Shown: positions 9,728-23,400, counted from the stretch's first letter. The stretch: 64,000 nucleotides of DNA from Chrysoperla carnea (GCF_905475395.1 NC_058338.1:98503435-98567434); one strand, 5' to 3'. Program-made: numbers and translations. The notes: generated by a model from the sequence alone, not told the origin.

Positions 9728-10464
9728 CCAAAAAAAAATTTGGTCAATTGGATCTTGGTCGTTGATTACGAATCTGAGGTCTAGATTTAACAACACCACA
9801 CTTTGGCCAGTGAACTTACTTTTTGATGCGAAAATTGAAATATAAATACATTGCTTGTGAAATTTTCTCTCTAGAGGGGTTTTTTGGACTGTTTCTTGAA
9901 GGGTTGGTTGAAAGTGCCTCAATTTTCAACTTAATTAGTGGTGATGAATGTTTTTAAAGGTCGAATGAAAACGTAAATGAATTTTTCAAATCGGTGCTTC
10001 AGGTTTTCAGCTTAATTAATTCCACTATATACTCTACACCGTGGATGGTAAACCGTTGATGGCATGTAGCACATTATTAACGATGTTATTACAATTGAAA
10101 CTACAAATATTTTCTAAACTTGAAAAAGGTGTAGATGAGAAACCAGGCGAAGAAAAATTTACTGACTAATATATTTCTACAATTAGATTCTTCTAGGAAT
10201 TTTCAAGGAGATTTTCTTAGCTCAAAGAATTCCTCCACACTCACGTTTATTATATACCCTGACGTGACTTCATTTGATAAACTGTATTTGTCCCAATTCG
10301 ATTGATTGGAAATTGAAGAATTTGAAATGCAGCTGATTGATTTGTAGTAGCTATATAAATGAAGAAATAAAGCAATGAACTGTCTATCTTGTGAGTAGCC
10401 AGACGTGAGATTCGATTCGTCAGGGCGTTTACAAGCTTTGTGGTAAAAGTCATGAAGGAGAAAT

Positions 10465-10850
10465 GGAAAATTAGAAACTAAATATCGATGGAAATGAATC
10501 TAAATTTATTACTCGTGGGTTTTTGAATATCACAGCAAAAATGGCTTCCTAGGTACCTAGTGTGCAGAGTTAGCAGTACACACCTCGTCTTTTGAAGTTT
10601 TACGAGAATATGTAACATACTTCGTTGAAACTCGGTACCCGGGTGTTCAATGCCGGTGAACAAGAACATCACTAGGAAAATGGCACTCAAGGTACCTGGT
10701 GCCCAGGGCAGGTTATATACACCTCGTCTCTTGAAGTTTTACGAAAATATGTAACATATTCTCATAAAACTAAGAGACGAGGAGTATACTGCTCGCTCTG
10801 GGCAAAGTAACAATTTAAGCTAATTTCCATTGATCTTTAGTTTCCAGTTT
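10465..10850. repeat. Composite direct and inverted repeat
   Basis: The ends are mirrored (AGAAACTAAATATCGATGGAA near 10468 against its diverged complement near 10830). Inside, an 80-bp block containing ACACCTCGTCT and TTGAAGTTTTACGA occurs twice in direct orientation (10540-10620 and 10680-10760). The second copy also forms a hairpin with an AAGAGACGAG arm near 10772. It is an AT-poor island with no recognisable protein. Confidence 0.6.
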
Positions 10851-11149
10851 TTTCGGATTTTTATTCTCGCTAAACACTTTACTTTGTTCGCAAAGTTTGT
10901 AGATTCCCTCACGAATCGAATGCAAAAAATTTCATCGCGATCCGTCTTACTGCTTTATTTAATTTATTGAAACTTGTTGAAAGGAAAGAGTGGGAATTAA
11001 TTAAAATAGAAAGATTGAAAAAACTGGCTCGCTATTTTACCCATATTTTCGCCTACATATTTCTGCGAGACAATATTTTCAGAGATGTCTTACATTAAAA
11101 ACTCGATTGAAACCGTTTGACAGATGATTCCATTTCAGCATTTATTCTG
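10851..11149. other. No gene seen
   Basis: This is AT-rich DNA between two repeat blocks. No open frame resembles a known domain. Confidence 0.35.
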
Positions 11150-11760
11150 CTAAAAATAATATCTTACAACCATAATTATAATACCTTAAATAGGCCGTCC
11201 AAAATAACTTAAAATAAGCGATTTCATGAATTTATTCAAAGCCAAAAAAAAAAAAAAATAAATAAATAAATAAATAAATAAAAATAAAAATAAAAAAAAC
11301 GAAGGTTTCGGCATCTAGTTTAAGATCCCACTAAAGCGCAGTCTCAAAAGTGCTAGGGTTGCGTTAATTAACACTATGTATTTATAAAAAAAAACGATTT
11401 TTGGCCAATATCTTGGAAACCATCAATTTTATGAAAAATAGTTTCAAAAATTTGATATCTTCAGCCATTTTTCCGAAAATCAGGAAAAACGGCAAATATA
11501 TATATTTATAGGCTAATTAACAATATCTTGAAACCAATCGATTTTATAAAAAAAATTTCCAAACAAAAGTTGTTGAAAATTTTTTTTCCTAAAAAAAATT
11601 TAGAATGAAAAATTTCGATATATTTAGCCGTTTTCAAAACGATCAATTTTATATTTATTTTAATTATCCAATCATTTTCCTCGAATTATGTGTAAAAAGT
11701 CCTGAATTTTATTACTCAGGGGTTTTTGAGTTCGCTGATTGCGAATATGACGATAAAAAA
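11150..11760 (+). repeat. Family E repeat, copy 1
   Basis: It shares long blocks with 57330-57880: AAGTGCTAGGGTTGCGTTAA, AAACGATTTTTGGCCAATAT, and GCTAATTAACAATATCTTGA. An A-run followed by AAAT repeats at 11246-11298 marks the same place as the long A-run in the second copy. Unassigned family. Confidence 0.7.
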
Positions 11761-12054
11761 ATTCCAGAGCGCACCCGGAGGTCGGTTAGCCCTGGTATCG
11801 ACGTCGTCTAGAGCAATTACGACCCGGTCTTTGGCCGGTGTAAAATTTATTCACCTTCATCTCGTTATCTACATCATCGAATGTCGTGAAGCAATAGTTC
11901 TGATAATAATTTTAAATATCACCAAGATCCTCATCAGAACAACTGTGTTCAGAATTTAAACAATCGTAAACTTTGCAGTGTTTACAAAATTGGTTACATT
12001 TTAAACTTTATTTTAGACAACAACTGCAAGATAACTACTAAAAATACCATATAT

Positions 12055-12420
12055 ATACGGGGTGTTCCAAACCACCCGTCCAGGCTGATTATTCTGAATA
12101 GTTTTCAAAAAAATTGAAACGAAAAAACACGTATCAAATATTTTTTGAAACTCTATCTAACCATACCAAAAACACCCTCCACCCTCAACCCCTGTTAGGG
12201 GTAGGGGGTGTAACTTGAAAAAATCAAATGGAAACCCCTATTTTTTTCTGCAGATTTGGATTCTTCAGAAGAAAAGACAAACATTTTGTCTAAGAAATTT
12301 TTCCCGATTTTCGGTAGATCACGCTACAATCGACAAAAATCGTTCTTTTAGATTTGGCTGTATTATTCTTATTAAATAAGGTTTTACCCCTTAAGTCATA
12401 CCACCAAGGTGAGTAAACTA
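12055..12420 (+). repeat. Probable interspersed repeat starting GGGGTGTTCCAAA
   Basis: The sequence starts ACGGGGTGTTCCAAACCACC after a TATA run and includes a C-rich and G-rich pair (CACCCTCCACCCTCAACCCC, then TAGGGGTAGGGGGTG) that can pair. Starts of the type GGGTGTTCCAAA are common for insect interspersed repeats in my recollection, but there is no second copy in this window to confirm it. Confidence 0.35.
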
Positions 12421-12854
12421 CAAAAAATATAAAGAAAAATTTTTGAATTTGTTTTTTACTTAATAAATTTAAACAACAAAATTATTACAATAATAAAATG
12501 GTAAAACATAAAATTGTAAATAATTTGTAAGATGTGTAACAAAGTTAATTAATTAACATATATAAATAAAATTTATTAATTATAATTTATTATTATATTT
12601 TTGTGTCTACTAAACTTCTTTTATAAATAATTCATTAATTTATATTTAATTAATTTTTTACAAGACTGATATGGAAGCTTAAATGTTTGGTAACTGTAAT
12701 GTAAATCTTTAATTGTACATCCCTTTTTAATATTTTTAAGTTCCATGGTTATCCGCTTTTTTAGAAACGACGTTCTCCCTAAATAGCAAATATCATATAC
12801 GTCGATAATCTATTAAAATGAGGAGCTAATTGTATAAAGAAACTCGTCGTATTG
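12421..12854. other. No gene seen
   Basis: Very AT-rich DNA; nothing recognised. Confidence 0.4.
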
Positions 12855-13042
12855 AGGCTGTGTCCGTTTTGGACGCTTAACACTGTAAATGTGTATAGAC
12901 ACTTACGTTTATAAGCGCAATTTTTTTGTATTCGTTTTGGTTTGTGTTAATTTTTGTGTTAATAGTTAAGCGAGCTTAACTATTAGCCCGCTTCGTCAGT
13001 AGTCTGTTTAAAGCATGTAAACGCCCAAAACGAACACAGACT
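12855..13042. mobile_element. Short MITE with about 20-bp terminal inverted repeats
   Basis: CTGTGTCCGTTTTGGACGCT at the left is mirrored at the right by the complement of CTGTGTTCGTTTTGGGCGTT. The element is about 190 bp. Its centre holds a perfect palindrome at about 12961-12984, AATAGTTAAGC on each side of GA. Non-coding. Confidence 0.65.
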
Positions 13043-14598
13043 GTCGAACCAGTATTATTAATTTATTAACCCTTAAATATGGACGTAAATTCTCACAGGC
13101 TACTCGATGTATTTATTTTCTTAGTTTTACCTACTTTCTCCCACTCCCCGCGATTGAGCGGCTCAGTAGTTTTTGTTTTAGTTATTAATCTACCTACGAG
13201 GGAGAAGGTTGCGTCTTCCGATGAATATCACTTAAGTAATGACCGTCAAAATATTGATTGGAGCATGTCAGACTACACGTCCATGATATATTTTATAAGG
13301 TCGATTATATTTGTTTCAGATTTTGTAATACAAAATGTCAAACCAATAAAGCTGGTAGCTCTAAATCAAGACGACCATCTAAGATTTCTGTTCAGAACTC
13401 TTTGGCTGTTTAATACCTAAAAATGTAACCTAAGTCGATTTAGACTAAAAGTGCCATAATTTTTGATTTTTAAAATTTCTATAATTTTTGAAGTACAAGT
13501 TGAGTACACAATCACGTTATTTTATTGCTAAATCCTATAACTTTAATATTTAATCAGTTTTAAAGCGATCTTATATCAAATTCCCAAAAAAAAGTGTGTG
13601 CATATAGGAGCCTGTGATTCCCCACGTCCACAGTAGTGTTAAGAAAACTTGACGTACACACATAAAGGTTAAACATAGACAAAAACAGTATACATATACA
13701 GACTGCCATTGCTCATTCTATTCGAAAATTTTAAAATAATAATCCATCCGAGTTACAGAAATATTTCCACTATTTATATTCCATTTCCTTAGTAATTTGA
13801 ATATGTTCTAGGTTTTATAGAGTCATATACATAATAAGCCCGTCCCCAATCCCCCCTCCTATTCCTTCCATGTCGTTACTAGTATTTCGTTGCTATTTTG
13901 TGTCTCTCCAATAATGTAAGCAATATGTAGCCAATGACATACAAATTAGACAAGGACACAGGGGAACTCACTGACAGTCTTCCCTCTCGTTCATCATATC
14001 GCAAGTCTTAGGCCATGGCGTTCTCTAGTTTAATATTCTATGGTAATCGATGCGATGGCATCAAGTATTACAATAAATAGCACCATTTGAATCAAGCTTG
14101 ATGTCTTTAGCTAAACTTAACGATAACTATAGGAGTCGTTAAAGAAGGCTACTGACTCGTTTACACTGGCTTTGGTGTCACTGCCGAAGACCATCAGATA
14201 CGTCAATTCAGCTTTGCGAGTAATTATATAGTTTACTAAGATTGACGTATAATTTTAAGAAATTTGAGACTTGGGAGCTTCTTTACATGAAATATAAACA
14301 GTTCTCCACATCTTGCTGTATTGTATTGGCAAATATCTGCCCATGGACAATAAACTAATTTTGACAATTAGTTCTATTAGTTTCATATTATTTATTACGC
14401 TAATTTTTACGCGACAAAATGTTTGTGAATTATGCTTTGAAATCTGTTTTATGTTGTTCATGAGGGCACTAAGTATACTGATTTTATACTAGATTTTCTT
14501 CAGTTACAGATAATTTATATTTCGGATTATTTTTAGTATACTCATTTTCTCAGTAATAATTTTGATTCATTGTATTCAGAACTGTTTTTATGACCGTT
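13043..14598. other. No supported gene
   Basis: A 113-codon open frame (13079-13420, plus) has no recognisable domain, no flanking splice context and unremarkable composition, so I do not call it. A slightly GC-richer stretch at 13840-14200 has no open frame of note and no second copy here. Confidence 0.4.
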
Positions 14599-14599
14599 C

Positions 14600-14890
14600 G
14601 CGGAAATACTTTTATATCGTTTCATTATATTATTAGTTTCAGTTTTCTCGTCATTTATGTAATAATATTGCTTATATTATTAGTATAAATAAAATATTTC
14701 ACAAGTAAATAATGTATAAATCTCTGCGGTCGCTAATGACCTAGACGTTAAAAGCGACCTTAAATAAAATTTAAAAAAAAATTAATTATTTAAAAATACA
14801 GGCAAGATTATTACATTAACGTTACAAACATAGAGTGAAAGCGCGAATTAATAATATAATGAAACGGTATAAAAGTGATAAATATTTCCA
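14600..14890. repeat. Inverted-repeat (MITE-type) element
   Basis: CGTTTCATTATATTATTA near 14617 is mirrored by TAATAATATAATGAAACG near 14849. The flanking GGAAATACTTTTATAT and its diverged complement extend the arms to about 35 bp. The element is about 290 bp and non-coding. Confidence 0.65.
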
Positions 14891-16599
14891 TTACCGGCGT
14901 TGAATTTGGATCTACACACAACGAAGCTGTTAGATATTAAACACATATGCTAATTTTATTGGCAGTATACCAGACCTTTTTTATATTTCAGGCCAATTTA
15001 TTATTATTATTATTTCTTTTACAATAGTAGTAAAGCAGATCTTATCTTTTTATAATATTAACAGGGAAATTTGAGCCTAGCTGAGCTTTTTTTTTTAAAT
15101 TATATTAAATTGAGCTTTTTTTCAATGAACTTTTTTTGTTTTAGATGTATACCTTTTTTTGTTTTTGATGTATAGATAATATTGTCAATAGTAACTTACA
15201 TTTAATTTAAAATAATTTTCGATTTTCCGATTAGTTGTCCACTAACTAGCAAATATTATAAATTTTTTTAAAAATATCTATGGAAAGACTTAAATTTATT
15301 ACTCGGAGGAATATTTTTAACCAAGAATAGGGAGAAAATTTATACATTTTTGGAAAAGTCTTTTAGATAAATGTACTGATTTATATTGGTTAGATGTGGA
15401 TTAGAGTTTAAATATTTTAGTTATTATCAATTATGATAGTAAAAATATTGCATGTAGTTAAATGGAATTATAACCAGAGAAAAAGAAAAATATTTAATAT
15501 ATATATAACCAAAATTAAAATAAACAGAAATAAAATAAATAAATTTTTAATATATTAATTTAATATATTAAGTATCGTAAAAACAGTTTACTTTGGTCTT
15601 TGAGTCCTATTTTGCCCCGTTTGTGAACTATTCATCAAACAAATATTCATTCTACAAACTATATGCAATAGTTCCAAAAATACATCTTTCTATTCTAGTA
15701 AGGGGGAAAATTTTCGGACATAAAATGGTTTCAAAGCCAAAGTAACCTGTTTTTATTATATTTTTTAAGCTGGAATTCCAAAACAAAAAAAACGCCATCC
15801 CTCTAATTTAACTTTAAACTCATCTATTCTTTATCAAGAAAATTTCTCTTAGGAAAGTCCTACTGAGTGACCTTCAATAATTTGACATACAGGAAACAGG
15901 TTTTTTTAAAATAGAAAATTTTTTAAAATAATTATAGAGGCCGTTTTTAGATTACTTTAAGCCAGAACGGCGAATATCAAGAACACGCCATCATATAGCG
16001 CCTTTTGTTCTGATGTTTATAATGGTATTGTCCATAATATTTTGGAAAATGCGTTAAGATGTTCTTAGAGCTCCAGCCTATTTTTTTTTAAACATTTGCC
16101 TATTTTACCTATTTACTAATTCATAATCTACCTATTGGTTAAGTAATAATTTTTTTTTTAAGACACTCTTTTTATTTTCCTGGCAGTGCAAGAAATTTTT
16201 TTGCTTTGTTCACTATTTACATTTTTTTTTTTTTTTTTGGAAGAATTCGTTTTTAAAACTATATAAATAAAAAACACCGCACAAATTTCATAGAAAATTC
16301 CCATAGTTCTGACTAAGCTTTTTTTTTGCAAAAAATGCATTGGACCAATCTTATTAATCCAAATCTGAAAAAATACCGTTCTTTAGAAAAATCATTGGAA
16401 ATGAATAATTTCTTGATTATAATATTTACATCTATGAAAGTCATCATTCATGAAATCTCGTGGTCTCACATATGGTGGCAGTGATTGGGACTCACTTTTA
16501 TTGTATTCTTTCTGGAAGGGGGATGACTGAATTCGCATAAACAATCATTATGTATAGTATTTACAGATTACACTAGAAAATTTGAAAACATGATACTTA
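14891..16599. other. No gene seen
   Basis: AT-rich DNA with homopolymer runs. It lies beyond the 3' end of the elongase gene. No convincing open frame, element end or repeat shared with the rest of the window was found. Confidence 0.4.
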
Positions 16600-16990
16600 T
16601 TGATTACTTTAAAAGAGCCGCTCCCACTAAATACTGCAATATTGAGGCGACTCGTGGCAGAAGAGAAACAAGCTCCGAACATTCCACCATGTTCCAACAA
16701 ACAGTTTAATAATCGGATCTCGCTATGCGAGATGTACCAGGTATTAAGATGATAAGATTTGACACTACTTTTTGATCTCAGCACTTCGGTGCCGAGAAGC
16801 GATACCAAAGGTTATATACACTAAACTTCAACATCTTATTTGCGAAAGTTTAAAATAATGCGATTAATTTGAAAAAGAACAGAGACTGTTAGAATGAGAG
16901 ACGTGTAAAAGGTTGATAACGATATATGCGTGTATGTTCTACAGCAGTATAGACAAAGACATCCTTCTTTCTCACATACATATAATATAT
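16600..16990. repeat. Family G repeat, copy 1
   Basis: It shares blocks with 22985-23290: ACACTAAACTTCAACATCTT, GAATGAGAGACGTGTAAAAG, GTTGATAACGATATATGCGT, plus a GAACATTCCACCATGTTCC-like block. It is also partly shared with 21330-21395 and 22420-22610. Here it lies just downstream of the elongase gene. Unassigned family without a clear coding region. Confidence 0.65.
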
Positions 16991-17459
16991 ATTTTAGTCA
17001 TATATCATAAGACATTTTCTAAGTATAATATCCTACATAACAGACAAAGATACATATATAAGCTTAAGTAAGAGAGAAAGAAAAAATAGATTGAACTTTG
17101 TCTGGTATACGATAACGTACCTACGTAACTAGTGATGTGCTGTATATCCGTATCAAAGATCTATTCTAGACAAAATGGTTATTTTTTCCAACACCTTCTG
17201 AGTATGAAGCAAGAGAATAGGGCACTCTGAACTGTAAACATTTAACGGTCTATTTTACTTATGTAAACATTTGCCATCATATCTAAATATTTTAGGCAAC
17301 TTCAATAAAATTAGATTTGTGCGGAGTTCTTTGACGTAATTGGCTTTTTTCTTTTTTTTTTCTCTTTAAAGAGAAGGTATAAACGATAATTTAATATTGT
17401 CACAACCATTGTAATTAGAATATTATTAATTGTTTAAAATGTTCTTTTTTTTTTAGGTT

Positions 17460-20400
17460 TTAATTAATTTTTTTAACATGTCCATTTTCTTGGTTTGCAT
17501 GGCCATTTTCTTGACTCGTGGCATGACCATTTGCTGTTGTTGAAACCTCATCGTAATCGGTGTTGATTGGTTGACCGCAAAAGTTTTGCATGCTGTACAT
17601 TGATTGTTTTCCCTAGAAACAACAAAGATTTTCATATTTAATATGATCATTATCTAACTGCAAGGGCCCAAGAAAGAAATAAACACACCACTTTAAAAAT
17701 TACAAAAAATCGAGAATAATTTTCGGTTTCCAATTTCGATAAAATTCAGTATAAATGGTAATTTTAATCCAGAAAGAACAAAAATAGTTCGTTTGACGTT
17801 TGCAGTAGTAGTTTCCTAGATATCACCTAAATCGTACCCGAGATTGAAAATTATGGAACGACTTTAGCATTATCCCGAAAATTATTTAACCAATCGTTTA
17901 ATGAACCAAATTTTCCGGTCAGATTGATGTAAAAACCCGAATTTTACTAGATTCCGTACAAAAGATTTTATATGTTTTTTTGTTCAAAGTTTTACTGCTC
18001 CCACCGTGAAAAGAATCCGATTTTTATGTTTTTGGGTCAAAATGAGCTTATATACAGAGTTTTATCGAAATTAGAAACACAAATACACACAAACGAATCC
18101 GATTTTTGTTTTATGGGACAAAATGATCTGATATAGAAAGTTTTACCAAAATCGAAGCACAAGTTTCGATAACACTATATAAGATAATAAGAGCCTACAT
18201 GGCCGAGCGGTCTAAGGTGCCAGTCATAGAGCGTTGGACTATTTAGACTTAGGTTGCGGGTTCGAATCCAGGCAGCGGCAGTGTGAACAATTTATAATTA
18301 ATGGGAGTGCAGAATTGATCACATTGTCGTCGCTTGGATAAGAACGAAGTAACCGACTCCACCCACATCAAATATGTAATTTTAAAATATGTTTGTAATT
18401 GAATAAATAAAGATTAACAAATAATGATGTGGGTGGCCTCTGTGATAAGGCGTATGTCACAAATTATCCCCATTATTATTATTATATAAGATAATTTTAA
18501 CACAAAAATGTGATTATTTTGACGGTTGAGGCCTTAATTTCCGAGATATCAGCTAAATCGTACACGATATTCATATCTTGAAACGATTTTATGCAGTATC
18601 TTGAAAACAATCAATTCAATTGTGAAATTTCAAGCCGAATTTATAGTATTTTTTGGATAAAATTAACCTTAGAAAATAGAGTTTCATCAAGTACAGGAAC
18701 AAAATTTGTGTGTGTTTTTTTCGGTTCAATTTTCAATATTTAAGGTAATTTTGACCCAAAATATACAAACATCGATTTTATCAACTTATGAATTAAAAAT
18801 TTAGAAAACTTACCCTAGCCATGTATGCTTTAACATAAAAGTTTCCGAACAAAACAATAAATGACATCATGTAGAATATTAAAGTGTAATGCATCCATAA
18901 TGGGAATTCACATCCCGTTCGGATACCATTAATTCCTAATACCAAGGCACAAGTAAATTGAATCTGTAAAACAAAAAACAAAAAACATTCCCAGAATTAG
19001 TGCCTGGATTTTTTGGAAGATTTAATTATACTTTACTCACCAATTGTAAAATAGTGATATACTTTTTCCACCATAAATATTTAGCCACATTTGGACCAAG
19101 GGCAGATAAACCATAGTATGAGTACATTAAAACATGTATAAATGAATTGACCATAGCTGGCAAAAAGGCTGAAAATAAAAATAACATTTAGTACTTCGTA
19201 AAAGTGAGGGTTCAATACTCAGTAATGCTTAGAAACAACAGTTAAGAACAAAAGCCTGGTAGATAACGGTAAAATAATGGCAATTTCTCAATACACTTAC
19301 ATCCGGAAAAGCGTCCTTTTCTAGATACAGATTACGTCCGAGAAATCGGCCAACTGTAAAAGATTTGCGCCACCCTCTTATGATGGGGTATATAAAAGCT
19401 CAGGAGAGCCACGGCGAGGTAGGTTTATTCATTTATTGGTTTGTCTTTAATTGTTTTGCTTGTGTCGGTCAGTGGCCCTTTTGTGACGTCGTCTCGTAGT
19501 ATAAACATTTGTGACTTCCAGTTTTTGCCACACACCTTTTGAATGTCCTCTTTGATGGCTCGAATGGCATCAAAAGAGGTTTGAGCAACACGGTAGCCTG
19601 ATAGTACACCTAAGTGGTGGTAGTCTTTTCCTGTTTTAGGACAGTCCTTCTCCTTGGAAGATAGACTCTATGGGAAAGACTTCCCGTCGTAGTCTACAGT
19701 GAGGCACATTTCGGTGGTAAGTACTTTATCTATCCTAATCTATCCATTCATAGATTGACACTGCTGCATCCCAGAGAAATCAAAAGCTGCAGCATATTTA
19801 TCCAGCAGAACTATGTCATCAGTGTACGCAAGTATTGAAATATAGTGATCGTGCAAATCAGTCATAGTGATTTTTAACCATCAGTATAGTGATTTGTAAC
19901 CATGCTGAGTCGCCAATCCAGAGACCACCCTTACGAGTGGCTTTACGGCCACACGAATAGAAATAGGGCGGATTTTCCTGTATTTAGTACGGATTGTAGT
20001 TGTTCAATTTACGTAAACTCAGCTATTACAATTTTCAACTTGTCGGGAACCACATCTCTTCTAATACCCGCCCAATATGATCGTGAACAACTGAACCGAA
20101 AGTTCTGGCCAGGTCAAGCCACGAAGAAGTCAGTTGTCATGGCCTTTCGGACACATGGCTTGGACTGCCACTCGCAAAGTCTGCGGTAATTACAGCCTCC
20201 TCAAACTCTTCTCAGCTCCCGGATTATTAGTGCTAGGCACCCAACTTATCGTTAGTAATAATATCCGTTCGATTTTGAGTAGCCACAGCTACTGGTGGTT
20301 TCGCGTCTCACTGATCGCCATCGTTGAGCTCAGTGGATTGGCTGATTGGTTGGGGAAGTGATCCGGTTGGACTAGAGTGCATGCAAGCTAATCTATCGGA

Positions 20401-23400
20401 TGACGTTGGGTCGTAATCGGAACAGCCTACGTGCCGTTATCGATTTTTGGAAACTGGAGTTGTGTCATGAAAAAGTAAGTTGCAGCGTATGTTAGCGTCA
20501 TAGTCGGAATTGTTGGGTTGTACTGTTGACGATGATGGTCTTGGAGCTGATATATGATGTATTGCAGCGACTCCTGATTATGATACCGGGTGTTATGCGT
20601 CTTGGTGTCGATTGTTGCTTGCTTCTTGGGTATCGGTGAGGCCTCATTACTACTGGCAATCAGCCCAGATGGTAGAGGTTAGTTGCTGGCCGGCTGAGAT
20701 CTAGATGTTATTCTTTATATTTTTAGGTATACCTGGAGCCGTACGCATTTGGTGACTAAGGTAATGTTTCTTGAGTATTTTGACTCATGTCGGTGTCTGT
20801 AATCGTCTCATTCGAATGTGAAGAGCGGTATTTCGTGGTGAAATTTGATATGCTTTTTGTAGTCGGCATAGGTCTTAAAGGTATGACCACCCCGACGACC
20901 TAGACCGTTCAGGTAGACCCAACATGATGTTTGTCGAGAACATGATGTTCAATGAGCACTGCCCTGACTCGTAAACTTGTTACGTAGTCGATATTATTTT
21001 TGATTACTTTGAAGGTCAGGAGACAATACTAGTAACTTTACCCTACTCTTCTGCGATGGCTTTCAACATTAGTGAAGAGAATGCGTATACCCTCACAGGG
21101 AGAGTGTACAGCCAAGAAGTGGCGGCCTTTTTCCACCAGTTAATTTGTTCGAAGTTTTCTCCTCCTTGTTACCCCGGCTAGAAATGGCACATTTTTCCCG
21201 TTGCTTTAATCCATATAACGAAACACTTTCTATTTAATTGACATTAAGCTGCCAATAATAGTTATTACACTTTGAAGAATAGATACTACACTTTGAAGAA
21301 TAGCGACTACACTTTGAAGAACAGGTAATACACTTTGAGACACCATGTTCCAAAAAACAGTTTAATAATCGGATCTCAATGCGACACGTACCAGATAGTG
21401 CTGTCACATACCGTATGTATTCGTTACCGAGTAACGGGTACATCGCCGGATTCGAAGTACCGAAACACTCATTAATTCATTTCGTTACTCGTTACTTGTC
21501 GTATAGTCGATTTTTTTATTGTTTACTATTTTGGAAATCGTTCTTAATAAGAAATAAAAACATTCATTTTTTAAAATTAATTTATTTTAAACCTAATTCC
21601 ATTATTAAATAGGTATTCTTAATTAAATTCAGTCGGTCACTTTAAAGAATCATTTTGAATTTATCTAACAGCAGTCAATGTACTATTTATGAAATAGTAA
21701 GTATTTTATATCAATGAAATTATATTATACCATTCGCGTTGTGACTTGATGCGATATTTTATGCTATAGTCTAAGATCCCAATTAGGATCGACCTTCACT
21801 CATCTGTTTACCGAATGAAAGTTATTTTTTATGAAATATAAAATGTTAACAAATATCCCTGCAATGGGTTGCCTAAAAAATGTGGTCAAGACTACTTTTA
21901 GTGAAAATATCAAGAGTAAAATTTTTTGAAATTTTTCACTGACTTACATATCTAACGAATATTGATCTACTCGAAAGTAAAAGCCATAAAGAATATGCAG
22001 CAGCTATGCTGTCTGCCTCTTTTCGTTCACTATTTTCGCATATATACAAGTTGTGAATAGTAATTACGTTCATCTGTTAATTCATTGCCTCGCATATATA
22101 AATAAAGATAATTTTATTGCAAATACGGTGCTATATGATTGTCCACAAAATAACAGTCAAAAAATAAAGTTTACAAGCTTTCCAAGTTTTGATATTTTTA
22201 TTAAAAGTTGTCTGGACCATATTTTTTAGGGCAACCCACAACAGGGATATTTGTAAATATTTTACATTTCATAAAAAATAACTTTCATTCGGTAAACAGA
22301 TGGGTGAAGGTCGACCTTAACTCGGATCTTGTACTAGTTAACAAGCACTGACACTGATTATTTTAGTAACGAATACATACGGATAGGTACACAATTTCTC
22401 ATTACTTTTACAGCACTAGTAAGCTGATAAGAACACTTTGATCCTAACACAATGGTGTCGAGTTTACTTAAAAATAACTACATACAACGATTGGGTTATA
22501 TACACTAAATTTCAACATCTTACTTTTTTTAATAAGTAAGGGAGTTTAAAATAATAACGAATAATTTGAAAAAGAATAGCAACACTGTTAGAAAGAGAGA
22601 CAGAGATGTATATATTTAAGTTTTAGTATACGGATGGACATAGCAAGTTAATCCAATCCAATCAAAACAATTAATAAGCATACTTCCTTTAGAAAAATTT
22701 TTGGAAAGATTATTTTGTCGTTTAACGTTATAAATATTTTCCAATATCAATGAATTTTCGTGGTTTAGAAGAAAACATGGAGGAATATTTGGAACGCTTT
22801 TTGTCATTGTTTTCTGGAATGATGACAGATAAATATTCGATAATTTATTGTGAAAATATCTTATCTTCTGTGCCTTATGGCTAAGACTAACAATCCTGTT
22901 TACTGTTAATTCATTATATAAGTCGTTTTAATATCGTGTTAAGCTATATGGTTAAATCAAGTCTCCGAAATTGTGATACTTTTAGATGATTTTAAAATAG
23001 CCGCTCCCAATAGTGCTGCAATATTGGGGCAACTCATGGCAGAAGAAGAGCAAGCTCCTAACATTTCACCATGTTTCAAAAAACAGTTTAATAGGCGGGT
23101 CTAAAGGTTATATACACTAAACTTCAACATCTTATTTGCGAAAGTTTAAAATAATCGCGATTAATTCGAAAATTAACAGAGACTATTAGAATGAGAGACG
23201 TGTAAAAGGTTGATAACGATATATGCGTGTTTGTTCTACTGCAGTACAGACAAAGACTACTTAATACACCCTTCCTTCTCCATGCTACATTGTGCAGGGA
23301 AAAACATTCCTAAGTATGATATCCTACATTGCAGAAACAAAGATTTTACAAAAATATACTTTTTTCTTCAAAATTCCAAATTGTATTGAGAAAGTCTTGT

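Noticed and set aside
13079..13420. 113-codon plus-strand frame
   Set aside because: No domain, no splice context, hydrophobic residues scattered; the length is not remarkable for a six-frame scan of 64 kb.
16548..16808. 86-codon minus-strand frame
   Set aside because: It lies inside family G, and the same reading breaks in the other copies of the repeat.
18191..18280. Possible functional tRNA-Leu gene
   Set aside because: A and B boxes are good, but acceptor stem and anticodon arm do not pair and the segment is the head of a SINE bounded by a 13-bp duplication.
22616..22807. 63-codon minus-strand frame in an elongase intron
   Set aside because: Looks somewhat protein-like but has no motif, no neighbouring exon and no second copy.
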